A stretch of DNA of 64,000 nt, taken from positions 28,071,120 to 28,135,119 of the forward strand of contig OY294049.1 in NCBI GenBank assembly GCA_958510825.1, given 5' to 3'. Made by a program: the position numbers and the translations under genes. Below the pieces are notes generated by a model. The model was not told where the DNA came from, searched no databases, and saw only the letters and a program-made list of their open reading frames with translations. Numbering within the stretch: position 1 is the first letter of the stretch; every line of letters starts with the position of its first letter. Below, in pieces: positions 19,447 to 32,473 of the stretch. Source of the stretch: Brachypterus glaber. Lineage: Eukaryota > Arthropoda > Insecta > Coleoptera > Kateretidae.

Positions 19447-20095
19447 ATGCATAATTGTTTTCTTATTTTCATCATTATTATTTATTATTCATAGCAAATA
19501 CATAAAACATCATAAAACAAAAAAAACTCTGATTAAGAAACAAGGTCCTTTGCGTGCAAAACATGTAAACAGAAAAAAAAACAGTTTTTTGTATTTTAAT
19601 TACGAAAGATTCCAATATTCAGAAGCATCGACAGGTTTGTGGAAAAGAAATCAGATCAAGGAATGAAATAAATTTGCAATATCTCGAAATGGCATCACCC
19701 GGTAGTAGGAATCCCGACACTACATTAATCTTATCGGCAAGTCCAGTGGCGCACACAGGGTGGCCTGTCAGTATTGTGCCAGGCCACCTGAATGCTCATA
19801 TTAGTATGGTTGTATGTCAAATGATTACATACGAATCATTTATTATATAAAACAATTACTAAAGCTCAGCGGGGCAAGCTTTTATTATAATTATTATAGT
19901 CTAAGAGCTGGTGACCATTTATATTTTATTATTTTCTGCCAGCTTTATTTTTTATATGTCTTAAATTTAATTAAATTAAATTTAATTTAATCTAAATGTA
20001 TTGGTTGTACATACAAGGGGTTAAAAACAGTATTTAAAAATTTCATTTGAAAGATCTGTCAATCTAACAGTTTGTAGTTAGGTAATAGTTATTTA

Positions 20096-20217
20096 TATAC
20101 CAAGGGACTAAAGTGGCTGTTTTAGTCCCGGTGAATGAGTGTTTCCTAGCGAGCATAGCGATTGAGGGAAACGAGAATAAAAGGGACCAAAACAGCTACG
20201 TTTAGTCTTGAGGTATA
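20096..20217. mobile_element. Palindromic MITE, 122 bp
   Basis: TATACCAAGGGACTAAAG and TTTAGTCTTGAGGTATA are inverse ends; GGCTGTTTTAGTCCC and GGGACCAAAACAGC continue inward. The loop contains GTTTCCTAGCGAGC...GATTGAGGGAAAC, itself able to pair. TATA edges suggest a TA target. Confidence 0.6.
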
Positions 20218-21421
20218 ATCGAATAATAAATTTTACTATTACTATTTTACAAACAATATATAGGCTAATCAAAACCTTGCATTTGTAGTTTCTTGACCAA
20301 TCAGATCAAAATTAATCTGATAATTTTTGCACATCTGCAATTATCACTTGGTTACTATGGAAACTATGAAAACAATAAACTGACATCTTAATTAATGTTA
20401 TATTTTTGAAAAATGTGTTTTTAATTTGTGTAACTTACCTTTAAGTGATTTATTTTTATTGATAAGCAATATAAATGCTTATTTTATTACCAAAACTTCC
20501 TAGGTAAAAACCCTAATTAATTTCAAATAATATATTATATTTTATGCACTTTCCATCTTAAAAGCTTTAAATCACTGATATTCATAAATTTTAATTTATT
20601 TAATTGAATCTTGGTATTAAAAACAAGCCACTCAAAACTAATTTAAACACTTATTTATTAAAAATATATTTACAGTAAAGAAGTAAATAATTTACTTCTT
20701 TTAAATGACGGAAATCAAAACATCAAATGACCGCGTTGGTACCAGTACAGCGTTGCCAAACTTTATTATAAACCGATCGCAAATTGTTTTTTTACGGGTG
20801 GAAACCACCGTTATTTTATTTCTTTTTAGTTGAAAACTAAACTTTTTAAAGAAAAACAGCAATGATTTTTATTTAAATGCTAAAATACATGATAACAACT
20901 ATTTTATTGGAATAATCTCAAGCATCAAATATCCCTCAAGCTAAGTTTAGACTTGGCAACATTCGCGAACAAGTAGTTTAAAAAGCGCGGGAAATTTGAG
21001 ATTTAAAATTTTAATTATAGTTGTAGAGTAATATTGTTGTTTAGTTCTTAAATTTTTAATTTAAATATGAAACATCATTAAACATGGTAAAATTATATAC
21101 TTCCTTATTTTGTTTGTGAAATAGTCTTTCATAATACCATTCCTGCATGTTGAATTATACATAACTTTTTTACTGTATATAAAAAAACATTTTGCTTAAG
21201 GAAATTGCCAAGCAAAATATTTTTTTAATACAGTAAAAAGATTATCGATAATTCGACATTCACTTATGATATTACTACTGACAATCCTAGCAGAAAAATC
21301 TAAGTAGCTACCTAAATAAAAAAATCTTTGCGATCTGAAACCAAATTTTAATTAAATTGGCCCAGCAATATGAAAGATATTAACGAAATAAATTTAATCC
21401 TTCATATCGTCGCCTTCCGTA
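20218..21421. other. Non-coding stretch with a promoter-like patch
   Basis: A GC-richer zone at 20725-20990 contains GACCGCGTTGGTACC, ACAGCGTTGCCAAAC and, further on, GACTTGGCAACATTCGCG, so the two TTGCCAA-type motifs are inverted. An inverted pair around 21165-21245 (ATACATAACTTTTTTACTG with CAGTAAAAAGATTATC) makes another weak hairpin. No ORF or gene seen. Confidence 0.35.
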
Positions 21422-21546
21422 CAATGGGGCTTATCTCAGGAAATTGCTAAGTTGAGTTTGGCCCTTTGGTGGCATCAAAACAGTAACCTGCAGCTACCCT
21501 GATTAATAATATCAAAAATCTCAAAAAATGAGATAAGCCCCTTTGC
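21422..21546. mobile_element. Small TIR element, 125 bp
   Basis: CAATGGGGCTTATCTCA at the left is mirrored by TGAGATAAGCCCCTTTG at the right, 17 bases with one mismatch. The interior is short and non-coding. Superfamily not assigned. Confidence 0.6.
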
Positions 21547-22463
21547 AAGGGAATCTATTTATTTGAAACTTAGGTTAGATAGAGTTAAATCCAGGACTAA
21601 TCTAAGGCTAATGTAGGACTGGATTTACTTAAATTACCGCCCTAGAAAAAGTTTGTTTTTATAGTCCTGGTTTGCACGAGGGTTTGCACGACGAATAAAA
21701 TACTGTGCTAGTGACTAGTCGTTTGATTACTTGCAGTTGATTATAATCAATAATAATTATAATTATGAATGTGTTGACCATCTTTTAGTTTTAGTTATTA
21801 CTTTGAAAAAAAGGTGATCAACTACACTCTACTTGATGACTAAAATAATGAATTTTTTCTATACCTACTTTTGAAAATTTTCTCTATCATTGTCTAGTAT
21901 TGCTTAATGGAAGATGTGGCCCTGGATTAAGGTATATAAAATTTAAAAATACGTTCCAATTCAGCATAGTTTTAACTAAAGTATTAAAATACTTATACGA
22001 ATATAAGAAATGGTATTTCGATTTGTAAATCTGTTTAACATTAAAAAATATCTTCGACATAACAATAACTTTTTCTTAAATGGTTTATACCAGGAATTTA
22101 TTTTCAAATGTACAAACAAAACCGTAGACGTTAGAAATTTATTGATACAATACATATATAGTCAAACTAAATCGTTTCTACAAATATATTGTCATTTTAA
22201 GACATAAAAGTAGAATGTTCTACTACGGGATAAAATTTATGCATACCACGTTCTCTTTGATTAGTTCGGTATCCATATTGTATTTAAGAGTCTATTCAGT
22301 GATACAACAACATTATTTTTTTATTGTTTAATTGGTCAGTATAATATGCTTCATTCTTTCAGGGATTTTCATTTTTTGTCCATTTATTGACAGTAATTTA
22401 TTTAAGAATGATTTGCACAAATTCTTTTCTTAAAATAGACCTTCCATAGAATAGTTATTTATG

Positions 22464-22583
22464 ATACAAGGGCAAAAAGTTAATTTTTTCGATTGAGTAG
22501 GTTTTTAGAAGCAGGGCCGGCCGATGGGCCAGCCCGAGGGTAATAAACATACGAAGTCGAAATTCAACTTTTTGACCCTGTAT
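22464..22583. mobile_element. Palindromic MITE, 120 bp
   Basis: ATACAAGGGCAAAAAGTTAA pairs with TCAACTTTTTGACCCTGTAT. The interior includes the GC-rich hairpin GGGCCGGCCGATGGGCC. A relic of the same end type (TTTTTGGCCCTAGGGCC) is seen near 23110. Confidence 0.6.
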
Positions 22584-23970
22584 TATACAATATTTTTATT
22601 CCATTGTTAATAATTACTAATTATACTTAAGAAAATATTAGAATATACTTTATTTTAAATTGCAAAAATATTTCTTTTTACTGTCTTATTACTTATCTAA
22701 AAAACAATTGAATCGTTTCTTTTGCGTGCGGAATAATTTTTACATTAAAAAAGTATAGCTTGGTGATTAATTTATGTTAAAATGTTTCTGTTAAGAAAAT
22801 AATAATACTTCTGAAACCGTTCTGTGAATATTATAAATATTAAAAGTGAATTTACAATTGAAATTTTGTGTTTTTAATTTATTTTAGTGGGTGAATGCCG
22901 TTGAAATATATTTTGAAGTTATGTTAAAGAAGAAATTTTTATTTTGTATGAAATGATTATAATAACTGTATCTGGTCAAAAAGAACAGTTAGTTCAAGAC
23001 CAAAAGTGACCAAAAGGTCATATTTCTTTATAAATATTACAGTAAAGGTAAAGCATCTTCTTGTAAAAAGCTTAAAAATAACAAGTTTTAGTTAACGGGC
23101 GAAAAAAACTTTTTGGCCCTAGGGCCACAAAGTTCGACATGAACAAAAAGTGTCGCTTTTAGAATCAATCGAATAAAAAATTACTTTTGACGACGTTGTA
23201 CATACATCCGTATGGTATTCACTAGTCGTTATTATCGCTTACAAGTGTTATATTTTTTTAATAAATGTAACGCGTTTTTATTATAAAAATTATTATATAT
23301 ATATATTTTTGATTTTTTTGATTTTTTGCCTAAACCTAGGTTTGTGTGCAAAAAAATACGTTTTAAATTTAAAATTTAGTGAATTATAAAAAAATAATTA
23401 TTTTACAGTTAATCAAAATATAACTTATATAAAAAGAATTATAAATAAAATTTTTATTTGATTCAAAAAACTAAAAAGAATTATAAATAAAATTTGAATT
23501 TGATTCAAAAAACTAATTTATTTATTTTACAGAGGAGAATTAATTATTTACGTAGGAACTGATGATAAGGTAACAAAACAATATATATCTGGATATCTAA
23601 AAAACGGGTCGTTTAACTGAAGCAACTTGTGACTGTTAGACTGGGGGTACCAGAGAAAAAAATTAACAAGTTTTATTCACTAAGAAAAACATTGATTAAA
23701 AAATTTGGATTTTTTAAAAGAAAAACTTCAAGTTCTTTTTTAAGTTTTTTTTAGAGGTGTGATGACATTAGAACGTAACAAATTATAAATTTAAATACCA
23801 AAATAGAAAACTGTTTTTTGTATAAAGGATCTTTTAAAAAGTGGGATTAGGGGCTGAATTTTTATTTAAATGTCTTGTTAAATGGGGGTGAGAGGGTTTA
23901 TTTAAATTGGAAAGGTATACAAAATAGCATGAAAAGCATAAATTTGCCTAATTTTTAAAATATTTAATTC
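22584..23970. other. AT-rich stretch up to the assembly gap
   Basis: No gene. At 23431-23515 a 42-base unit containing AAAAAGAATTATAAATAAAA and GATTCAAAAAACTA is present twice in tandem with two substitutions. A TA dinucleotide run lies near 23293-23306. Confidence 0.5.
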
Positions 23971-24170
23971 NNNNNNNNNNNNNNNNNNNNNNNNNNNNNN
24001 NNNNNNNNNNNNNNNNNNNNNNNNNNNNNNNNNNNNNNNNNNNNNNNNNNNNNNNNNNNNNNNNNNNNNNNNNNNNNNNNNNNNNNNNNNNNNNNNNNNN
24101 NNNNNNNNNNNNNNNNNNNNNNNNNNNNNNNNNNNNNNNNNNNNNNNNNNNNNNNNNNNNNNNNNNNNNN
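23971..24170. other. Assembly gap, exactly 200 N
   Basis: A run of 200 N, the same length as the run at 56301-56500, so it is a fixed-size scaffold placeholder rather than a measured gap. Tandem repeats start immediately to its right, a likely cause of the assembly break. Confidence 0.97.
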
Positions 24171-24189
24171 TGGTATATACGTCCCCAAA

Positions 24190-24480
24190 AAGTTTGTAAG
24201 ATAGTTTGGAGAAATGCAACATGGCATGGATCCAAGATGGTGGCTAAAACCTCGAAATCATCCGATTAATGCCAAATTTGATTTATGGGGGTTTTCGAGG
24301 TCGTTGATTACAAATCAGATTTGCAAAATTCAAGATGGCGGATCCAATATGGTGGTCCCAATTTTTGAAAATCAACCGATTTAGGCCAAATTTCGTTTAT
24401 TGCGGTTTTTGAGGTCACTAATCACAAATCCGAAGTCAGGTTTGCAAAATTCAGGATCGCGTATCCAATATATAATATAT
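24190..24480 (+). repeat. Tandem repeat of about 112-123 bp
   Basis: Three successive partial units share TCCAA(G/T)ATGGTGG, CCGATT(A/T)AGGCCAAATTT-type sequence, GGTTTTTGAGGTC-type sequence, ATCACAAATCCGA and TTTGCAAAATTCA. They abut the N gap, so the array may continue inside it. The sequence style is common in insect dispersed repeats; no coding frame is seen. Confidence 0.65.
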
Positions 24481-25310
24481 TAATACCTGTATCTAAAGAG
24501 TTTTTATTAACAAAATTAACCAATATAATTTTATTTAAGTAATTTTAAGCAATAATATAAGCGTATACCGTCATTTTTGTAAAGTAATATTTTTCCTTTT
24601 GATCTAAATACCTATAAATAAAATATCTAAAACTCATAAATCTTTAAGAAATATAATTTTATTGTCCAATAAATATTGATTACTGAACAGTAATCAGTTG
24701 TACAAACATAATATAAAGAAAATGCTAATAACAATGCAGGTGGTATGAATGCAATTTTAACAAAATCAATTTTTGCATCGCTTAAGGTCTTAAAGCCATT
24801 TAAAATTCTTATCTATCAATCAATATTTAATAAATGCCGCAGCCAATTCACGATAATATCGTATATAAAAGTATTAATTATAATTACGATTGCTATCCCA
24901 AAAATTGTTGGTCATTTTGCCATACTTTGACGTGCTATAAAATTAAGATGATTTATATGGTAAATATGTGGAGTATCAGGTTCCAAAATGCTACAAATAT
25001 TTTTGTTAGCTAGGGCCCACAGCAAATCCAAAGTGAGAATGTTCTTAAAAATAAATTTAGCATCTAACATGGATTTTTAATTATCACAGCCATCTTGTCT
25101 TCACAAGACCAAGATCAAGAACCAAGACGAACACCACCATTATCAGATAAATAGATTTATCCTCTATTATATATGCGCAGAAACATTTTGGCGCGGTAAA
25201 AGAGTGGCGCGGAAAAATATAGGCGCGGTAAAGGACATGTGTTTCGTTTAGATTAAACAAATATTACTCACATTTTTTTATAAATATGTTGTATGTAATA
25301 TTATACATTT
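24481..25310. other. Non-coding stretch with a short GGCGCGGTAAA cluster
   Basis: Between 25187 and 25235 three units read TTGGCGCGGTAAAAG, TGGCGCGGAAAAAT and AGGCGCGGTAAAGGACAT. This is the same motif that is arrayed at 37528-37720. The rest is AT-rich and featureless. Confidence 0.45.
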
Positions 25311-25836
25311 AGGGTGACCCACCAAAATTTCAAATCAAAACATTTGGAGGTCTCACCCCTTAAATTTGTTCATTGGGGTGAGAGTATCATCCCTGAATAT
25401 TTTCAGAATTTTTGAAAAAAATCTAGAGGTCGCTCACAGCCATTTTTTAAAAAGATATGTTTCTTAAGCTTTTTTATTTATTTTTTTAAGGCCGAAGCAT
25501 TTTTTATTTACATATTTTTAACAGGACACGGATTAAAGGGATAGTAAATGGATAACCTCAAAAAAAAAATCAGAAAGTTTTCTTTTAAATTGGCGAAACT
25601 GTGCCCTTTTAAGTTCGAAAATGCCTTGTTAAAAAGATTTAAATAAAAAATCCTTAGGACTTAAAAAAATAAAAAAGCTAAAGAAAAACATCTTTTTAAA
25701 AAATAGCTGTGAGCGACCTCTAGATTTTTTTCAAAAATTCTGAAAAAATTCAGGGATGATACTCTTACTCCAATGAACAAATTTAAGGGGCGAGACCTCC
25801 AATTTTTTTAATTTAAAAATTTTGGTGGGTCACCCT
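25311..25836. mobile_element. Foldback element with AGGGTGACCC ends, 526 bp
   Basis: The left arm reads AGGGTGACCCACCAAAATTT, then TTGGAGGTCTCACCCC, AAATTTGTTCATTGG, AGAATTTTTGAAAAAAATCT and AGAGGTCGCTCACAGC. The right arm carries the inverse of each block in reverse order and ends TTTTGGTGGGTCACCCT. Arms are about 200 bases and roughly 85-90 percent alike by eye, around an AT-rich centre. A half copy is at 4258-4460. No ORF. Confidence 0.8.
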
Positions 25837-25921
25837 AATACATATTTTACTCGTATTATTTTCGCTTTATTCTATTTTCTTAACTTTTATGTACTAAGTT
25901 AGCACTACTGACTTTAAATAG

Positions 25922-26516
25922 GTATAAACTCCGCGCATTATCTATCTGAGTTGATGGTCATTTGTTTCTTGTTATTTGGTTGGCAGAATATATTTAGTTC
26001 CTTATGTAAGGTTTTCATCTTGTTTAAAATCTATTGTCAATCAAGACATTATTTTGACATTTATAAATAATTCAAATAATTTGCTTTAGCAAGAAGAAAT
26101 AAGAAGAAAAGTGCATAAAAAGAAAACTAAAGCATCAATCTATAAACATTTTGTTTAAATGAAGTAATATAATGCAGTGCTCTATAAATTTTTGAAGTAA
26201 ACACTATAACAGAGAATTTTTTGGTTAAAATAATACTGGTCCGTAATTTTATTCAGGTAATGTTAAATTTAAGTTTATAATAGCACTTTATGAATAAAAA
26301 ATTACTTTTATTATAATTTTGAACAAAGTTTTACTTTTTAAACAGATTTTGTTATTATTTGTAAGACGTAAAATGACAGTCAATTTAACCTAAATGTTAA
26401 AAATTATCAAAAGCACAATGGGCTACAAAAATATTACTAAAAGTAATTTTTAAACCACTAATCATAGCTTCCTTGATCCAATTTGTTACTCAGATAGATA
26501 ATGCGCCGAGTATATG
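25922..26516. mobile_element. TIR element with GCGCATTATCTATCTGAG ends, copy 1
   Basis: Left end ACTCCGCGCATTATCTATCT and right end AGATAGATAATGCGCCGAGT are inverse over about 24 bases. The right 375 bases are present again at 27393-27745. Inside is ATAATACTGGTCCGTAATTT and an AT-rich body without a long frame; the 72-codon minus frame near the right end has chance-like composition. A weaker third relic is near 50560-50650. Confidence 0.7.
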
Positions 26517-27392
26517 TATTATTTTTCTAATTATGAAAGTATTTGTTTTTACTGTCAGTAATTGCTCTTTAAACATTTTTAAAAATATTAACAAAAAGTA
26601 TAGGTGAGCCCACCTCATGAGATAACTAAAGGTAATAATTATAATTATTGTATTAACGGTAATTGGAATAATCGAATATAAATTATACGATACACGTCTA
26701 TTATTCAATTGGACTTTTTTGTATAACCTTGTAGCTCGGACAAGTATAGATTTACTTAGTATACTTTAAATTAAATGATTTATTTAATAGACCTGGGAGG
26801 TTAAAATATATGAATCATTTATTTGAGAAACATAGTTTTGAGAAAAATAGAAGGGACACTTTTCTTTAAATTTAAAGTAGAAAAAATAATCAAGAAAAAG
26901 TAGGGGAAAAGTAGATTAAGACTTGAGACACTATGGAACTGTTTCCCAATAAACAATCTCTAACTTAGTTAATTTTAAACTATATAACTATAGTTCATTT
27001 TTACTTTAAATTGAAATTTTACTCTATGTATTAGAATTTTGTTATGACCAATAAAAAGGGCTTCACTTAAAGCTATTTCCCAAATAAACAATTAATTTTG
27101 AGATAATTTGATAATATACTGACAGTAACAGTATATTTAACTCTCCATTTTGTTTAAAACTCAATACAACTATTTTCTATGAACTTAAAACCACAAAATT
27201 ACATTTGAATTCATTCTTGCACAATCATAATTTTATTATATTATAATTGCTTTAAAATTAGGATCTAAATATATAAAAAGATCCCGCAGAGTTTTTATAT
27301 AAAATTTAATGTTTGGTTGCGCCTTGACAATATATTATTAGTTATAATCAAAAAATATGAGTAATGTGTAGGGCCTTGAACTAAATAAATTT

Positions 27393-27745
27393 TATAAATA
27401 TTTTGTTTAAATGAAGTAATATAATGCAGTGCTCTATATCAGAGAATTTTTTGGTTAAAATAATACTGGTCCGTAATTTTATTCAGGTAATGTTAAATTT
27501 AAGTTTATAATAGCACTTTATGAATAAAAACTTACTTTTATTATAATTTTGAACAAAGTTTTACTTTTTAAACAGATTTTGTTATTATTTGTAAGACTTA
27601 AAATGACAGTCAATTTAACCTAAATGTTAAACATTATCAAAAGCATAATGGGCTACAAAAATATTACTAAAAGTCATTTTTAAACCACTAATCATAGCTT
27701 CCTTGATCCAATTTGTTACTCAGATAGATAATGCGCCGAGTATAG
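27393..27745. mobile_element. Second, left-truncated copy of the GCGCATTATC element
   Basis: It repeats 26141-26515 in the same orientation, from ATTTTGTTTAAATGAAG to AGATAATGCGCCGAGTATA. It differs mainly by a 24-base deletion after GCAGTGCTCTATA and a few substitutions. The left TIR is absent. Confidence 0.75.
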
Positions 27746-28180
27746 GTATCTCTAAATAAAATATTTTCTTTTTTTTTTAAGAAGAAAACACGTTTTAACA
27801 AGGCTAAAAAATAGTTTTACTTATTCTTAAAAACTCATTATTTAAATAGAAGGTGGGGTTTTACTGCGGAGTTACTTATGCTATTTTAAATATCACATAT
27901 TATTGAAAAATTTCATACAGTTAAAGGGTAACGTTTTCCTTCTTCTTAGACATTTATTGTTTTCTTCCTTTTCTAAGCCAGTTAATGTTTTAATAAAGAG
28001 TATTTTATTAAAAATAATATTAATATCAAAAAATGTTTACGTTTCACAACGGGTGTTGGCAGATTTATTTAACCGATAAGCACCTTTATTAGACTGGACG
28101 GTAAAATATATTACAGAATTATTAATTTTTATTATTTTGTTATTTAATAAAATTAGAATATGTGGGGGCATATTTCACAC
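27746..28180. other. AT-rich stretch without recognisable features
   Basis: No coding, RNA or repeat structure recognised apart from poly-T runs. Confidence 0.5.
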
Positions 28181-29668
28181 TAATCTTAAATACAAATTAA
28201 GTTTTAGTGACTTGCCAACGCAAGCCAAGAGTAAATCCTTCTAGTAGGAGGTCTACACATTATAAAACCATTAACAGTAGAATCTGAGGTGCTCGGTTAC
28301 GGAAGATAATGGGCTTTTTTCCTTAGAGGACATAATAAAACTTTATTTTATACTGTTTTAGAATATTCTATATAAATTTTGGTCAGAGATTTCAAATCCG
28401 TTCACATAAATAGTTTTAATTCAAAAAAAATAGTTGCAGATGTATTTCGTAGGTTATTTTCTAAAAAAATGTAGTGCATTGTAGTAGTGTATTAAATATC
28501 TGTCATAATGTGTCAGAACAATAATTCAGTAATAAGTTTTTGACAAATAATTATAATTTGTCATTAATCGATATTTTTTGTCAAAATAAGATGCAGAAAA
28601 ATCTCAGTGATACTTTGAATGGATTTAAATTCTCTGATCAAAATTTATATACCGGGTGTTTTTTTAACCTGAAACTTTCAAATATCTCGAATACTATGCA
28701 TTTTAGAAAAAAAATTTTATTGTAATGGGGGAAACAAAATGGCTTATTTATTTTTTAAGGATATTTACGTTTTCAAGGTCATTTCAAGGTCAACTTTGTT
28801 TTTTTAAATAGAAACATATATATATTTTACTGCTTTTTAATTTTCCTCAAAAAACTAAATATCTTTTTAAAAAACTTTTTTTTATCGTACTCTTAGTTGC
28901 AGAGATAACACAGCCAAACAGAATAAAAAAAATTGGATCTCCGACGGACTCGACTAGTCAATTCCTATGTATTTTGAACCTCGAATCCGAATCTGAGGTC
29001 GTATTTTAAAAGTTAGCTCCCATTTTCAACATAACAAAAAACACACTTTTCGCAATATGATATGTTTTTTTGAGGTTATGTTGAAAATGGTAGCTAAATT
29101 TTAAATTTTGACTTCAGACTCGGATTCAGCGGCTCAAAATACATAGGAATTGACTATTCAAGTCCGTCGAAGATCGAACTTTTTTAATTTTGTGTGGCTG
29201 TATTATCTGTGCAATTAAAAGTCGGATCAAAAAAAGTTTTTTACAAAAGATTTTAATTTTTTTGAGGAAAATTAAATAACACTAAAAAAATATATGTTTC
29301 AATTTAAAAAAATAAAGTTGACCTTGAAATTACCTTGAAAACTTAATAATCGGTAAAAAATAAATATGCTATTTTGTTTCCATTAAAATAAACAACTTTA
29401 GTTCAACAACTTTTTTTCTAAAATGCATAGTATTCGAATTATTTGAAAGTTCCAGGTTAAAAAAACACCCGATAAAATAAGCTACAACACTATAAAATGT
29501 AGAACTATTAAGTCGACTGTGGTCATTTCTGATGAAAAAATTCTATTATCTTCCGTAACCGAGCACCTCAGACTTAACTGTCAACAATTTTATGTGTAGA
29601 CTTCCTACTAACAGGACTGTTGGTTTGCTTTGGCAAGTCGCTAAAACTCAATTTGCATTCAAGATTAG
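28181..29668. repeat. Outer inverted repeat around a nested palindrome
   Basis: The left arm (28181-28313) contains TTTTAGTGACTTGCCAACGC, TAGTAGGAGGTCTACACAT and TCTGAGGTGCTCGGTTACGG. The right arm (29546-29668) has CCGTAACCGAGCACCTCAGA, TGTGTAGACTTCCTACTA and GGCAAGTCGCTAAAA. The arms are inverse over about 125 bases. Between them sits the complete palindrome 28652-29471, so the older element was split by a younger one. Confidence 0.75.
28652..29471. mobile_element. Near-complete palindrome, 820 bp, CCGGGTG ends
   Basis: Almost every block from CCGGGTGTTTTTTTAACCTG inward is mirrored, ending CAGGTTAAAAAAACACCCG. Examples: ATACTATGCATTTTAGAA/TTCTAAAATGCATAGTAT, CAAGGTCAACTTTGTTT/AAAGTTGACCTTG, AATTCCTATGTATTTTG/CAAAATACATAGGAATT. 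The arms are about 390 bases with a loop of a few tens of bases near 29060. TATA/ATAA edges suggest a TA-type target. A transcript would form a long hairpin. Non-coding. Confidence 0.8.
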
Positions 29669-31440
29669 CTTGATTTGGAATAGGCTAATATTCTAAAAAT
29701 ACTATACTATAACAGGTATACAGAATTTTAATAAGATTAATTCACGATGAAAGGATAAAAGGAATTAATAAATATTAATAAATATTGTAAGATAATAATT
29801 ATCTCCCTTATTCCTGGGTGATTTAGTTCAAATCTGAATACGGTTTCGTCCAGATACAACAAAGATACCAGTAAACAAAAAGCTCTATTTTTTATTAAAA
29901 TGTAAGCTTATTAAATGTTTATTATAGGTATCTATATACCTTAATTTAAATATAATAAACGGACATTTTAACAAAAAAGAAACATTTGTGTTTAATGGGA
30001 TTTAACTCCCAACAAAACTTGATTCGGTGGTATAAGTTCAGCCCTTTGCCGGCAATGCACTGCACCACTGCAGTGTTGGCATAGTGACGATAACATTACA
30101 TTGGCGTTTGCCTAACGCCTATTTTTTGTAACTTAACCATCGTACCGTGAACTTGTTGTGGCCCATTAATGGGCTTTCAGATATAAGCCACCACTAATAA
30201 TTGTGATGGATAACATTTAAGATCCCATTAGTATGCCACAACATTTTACATTCAGATTTAAATATAAACGTTGAGGCGGCGCCACATATTGTTTTCTACT
30301 ACTACAAAAGGTTTTAAAATCAATATATTGATTGATGATTAATGACTTTATATACAAGACTATAGTCTTTTTCTGGAATTACTTAAACTGAGCAGTACTG
30401 TCACTAGTACTGCTAATTTGATGTACATCATCGGATTAGTATGGATTTTCTATGGCTGTAGATATAAGCAGATATGTGAAGGGAGTAATGGCAAGAAATT
30501 TTCTCTGAAATCCTGTCATAGGATCTCACGGGTCATTTCTTATAAACGGCTGTCAATTAAAGGTATTTTCCAAACCTCTTAAAAGTTCGTAGGATTAAAT
30601 AGTTAAAATTTGGCATATTTAACGGGTTCGCTGTGGTTGAAATAAGCATATATCTACAGGTAAAGACCTGGTATTGGGTCACCAATGGAAAAAATATGTT
30701 GCCATGTGGGCCAAATTCTGAGCTTCTTCTGGGTATTTGTTAGTTTCCAGGCACAAAAATATTGCACACTGTGCAATTTTTTTGTGCAATGCACAGGGCC
30801 ATTATGGTGTAATCGTTAGGAAAGTTGTGAGAATATGATGGACCATTAATGGGGCTTTGACAAAAATAATGTAAAGGGGCCACTACTGAAAATATGTTTG
30901 GGAAAGTCCATGTATTTACTGCTGGCACCCTGTACCGGGGGCGACTGTCGGCCGCTGCGAACCTATACGCATAGTCCGCATGTGGCCATTGGTGTTGGGC
31001 CATCACAACCAAGTGTGGCAAAACTTTAAGAGGCCTTCGATGTGCCTTAATAAAAGTTTTGTTGGACTGTTTATATTATAAAGTTACGGTTTCAGTTTAT
31101 AAAATTATATAGATTTTAATTATAATATCTCGCCAAAGTTAGCATCAAACTAGTGTCAGTTTTTAAAATCGCTTTTTTCCGTCCACGCTAACTTATAAAA
31201 CTAGAAACAAACATACAAAAAACGATGAAATCAGTTCACCAAAGAAATATTGGAATAATCTTGACGTCATGACATGGAAGACAAATTATTATGTTCTATC
31301 ATATATTTATCCTTCATATCTCGTTAGTTTTTTTATACTGTTTACTTCTGAAATAATAGCATTCTTCTTATTGATGTTTAAGACCATTAATAAATACATA
31401 GAATAGTCTATAATTTTATAGTATTGAATATACTTACTTA
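29669..31440. other. Non-coding stretch with a repeated ATTAATGG(G)GCTTT motif
   Basis: Near 30000-30070 the minus strand has GGGAGTTAAATCCC and GTGGTGCAGTGCATTGCC, weakly tRNA-like (possible SINE head). TGGCCCATTAATGGGCTTTC near 30161 and GGACCATTAATGGGGCTTTG near 30840 begin two diverged copies of a repeat. A GC-richer patch at 30900-31010 holds a 93-codon minus frame that I do not recognise and do not call. Confidence 0.35.
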
Positions 31441-31442
31441 TA

Positions 31443-31930
31443 CAGGGTTATCCTTTTAAATGGTACACGACCCGTAACTTTTAAACGGGATGAGGTACAA
31501 ACTTTAAATTTAACATGTTTATATCACATAACAAAAACTATTACTTTCAATGTTTTTCAATTTTTTATTCGGCAAGGCACTCTAGGTCTTGTAATAAGTC
31601 ATTTTAAAGAGCTTTTAATTCTCTATTTAACTATATGACAATTTATTTAAAATAAATAGTTAACTTTCTTAAAAATTGATGAAATTTTCAATATTTTTAA
31701 AAAATTAATTTCAGAAATTTTGCACAAAAAGGTCAAAATAATTAATACAAGGTGTATTATCATTTTAAGACTAATTTATTATTTTAATATATATATGCAC
31801 AAAATATTGATAATTTGACCAATTTTGAAGAAAAAATCTTCAATTTGTTTTTTAAATAACTAGTTATACAGTTAAACGGAGAATTTTAGTATTTTTTAAA
31901 ATGACCTACATTTCTATTTAAAAGGGTCAT
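31443..31930. repeat. Diverged foldback with ACAGGGTTATCC end
   Basis: ACAGGGTTATCCTTTTAAAT at the left and ATTTAAAAGGGTCATC at the right are inverse, with TCATTTTAAAGAGC/TTTTTAAAATGACC and TCTATTTAACTATATGA/ATACAGTTAAACGGAGA pairing further in. The pairing is looser than in neighbouring foldbacks, suggesting an older copy. Confidence 0.4.
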
Positions 31931-32473
31931 CGCCAAAAGTCTCACGCGCACGCGCGCTCGATATAACGTCCAAACCACGGGGCCAACCCATGTTGAAGAT
32001 ATGCAATTTTACCTACACATTTTTCTGTCTGTATACCGCACGCTAAAAACTGATTATACTCATGTAAAAACTACTATAAACGTATAAACTAAACTAAATA
32101 GTCTTGTGTAATTTTTTTTTTTTTCAAAAAAAATCATAATAGCCATTGTTGTGAAACTAGAATCTTTTAGAAACGAGACGGAAAGGTCAATTACCACTAT
32201 GTCATTTTTTTAGAAACAAGAATGTTTTCAAAAATACAATAACCCACTTTTAAGAAGATAATTTTCAGTATTTATAGCAACGCAGATACCTACATTTCAG
32301 GTTTTACCCAAATCTCCCCTATATAAAAACTATGTTATAATTAGCCCAATTAAAATTATGCTGTCTAATATTAATATACTTTTATATTACTTAATAGAGA
32401 GAAGCAAGGTTTTTTTTACTTAGGTCTAGATTATATCTTATTTTTTAAACGACTCGATAAGTTATCGACATTT

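Noticed and set aside
23902..24235. Open frames running through unknown residues near the first N gap
   Set aside because: They exist only because N runs cannot contain stops; the same applies to frames at 56172-56654.
30740..31021. 93-codon minus frame in a GC-richer patch
   Set aside because: No recognised motif, no splice context, and part of a diverged repeat; not enough to call a gene.
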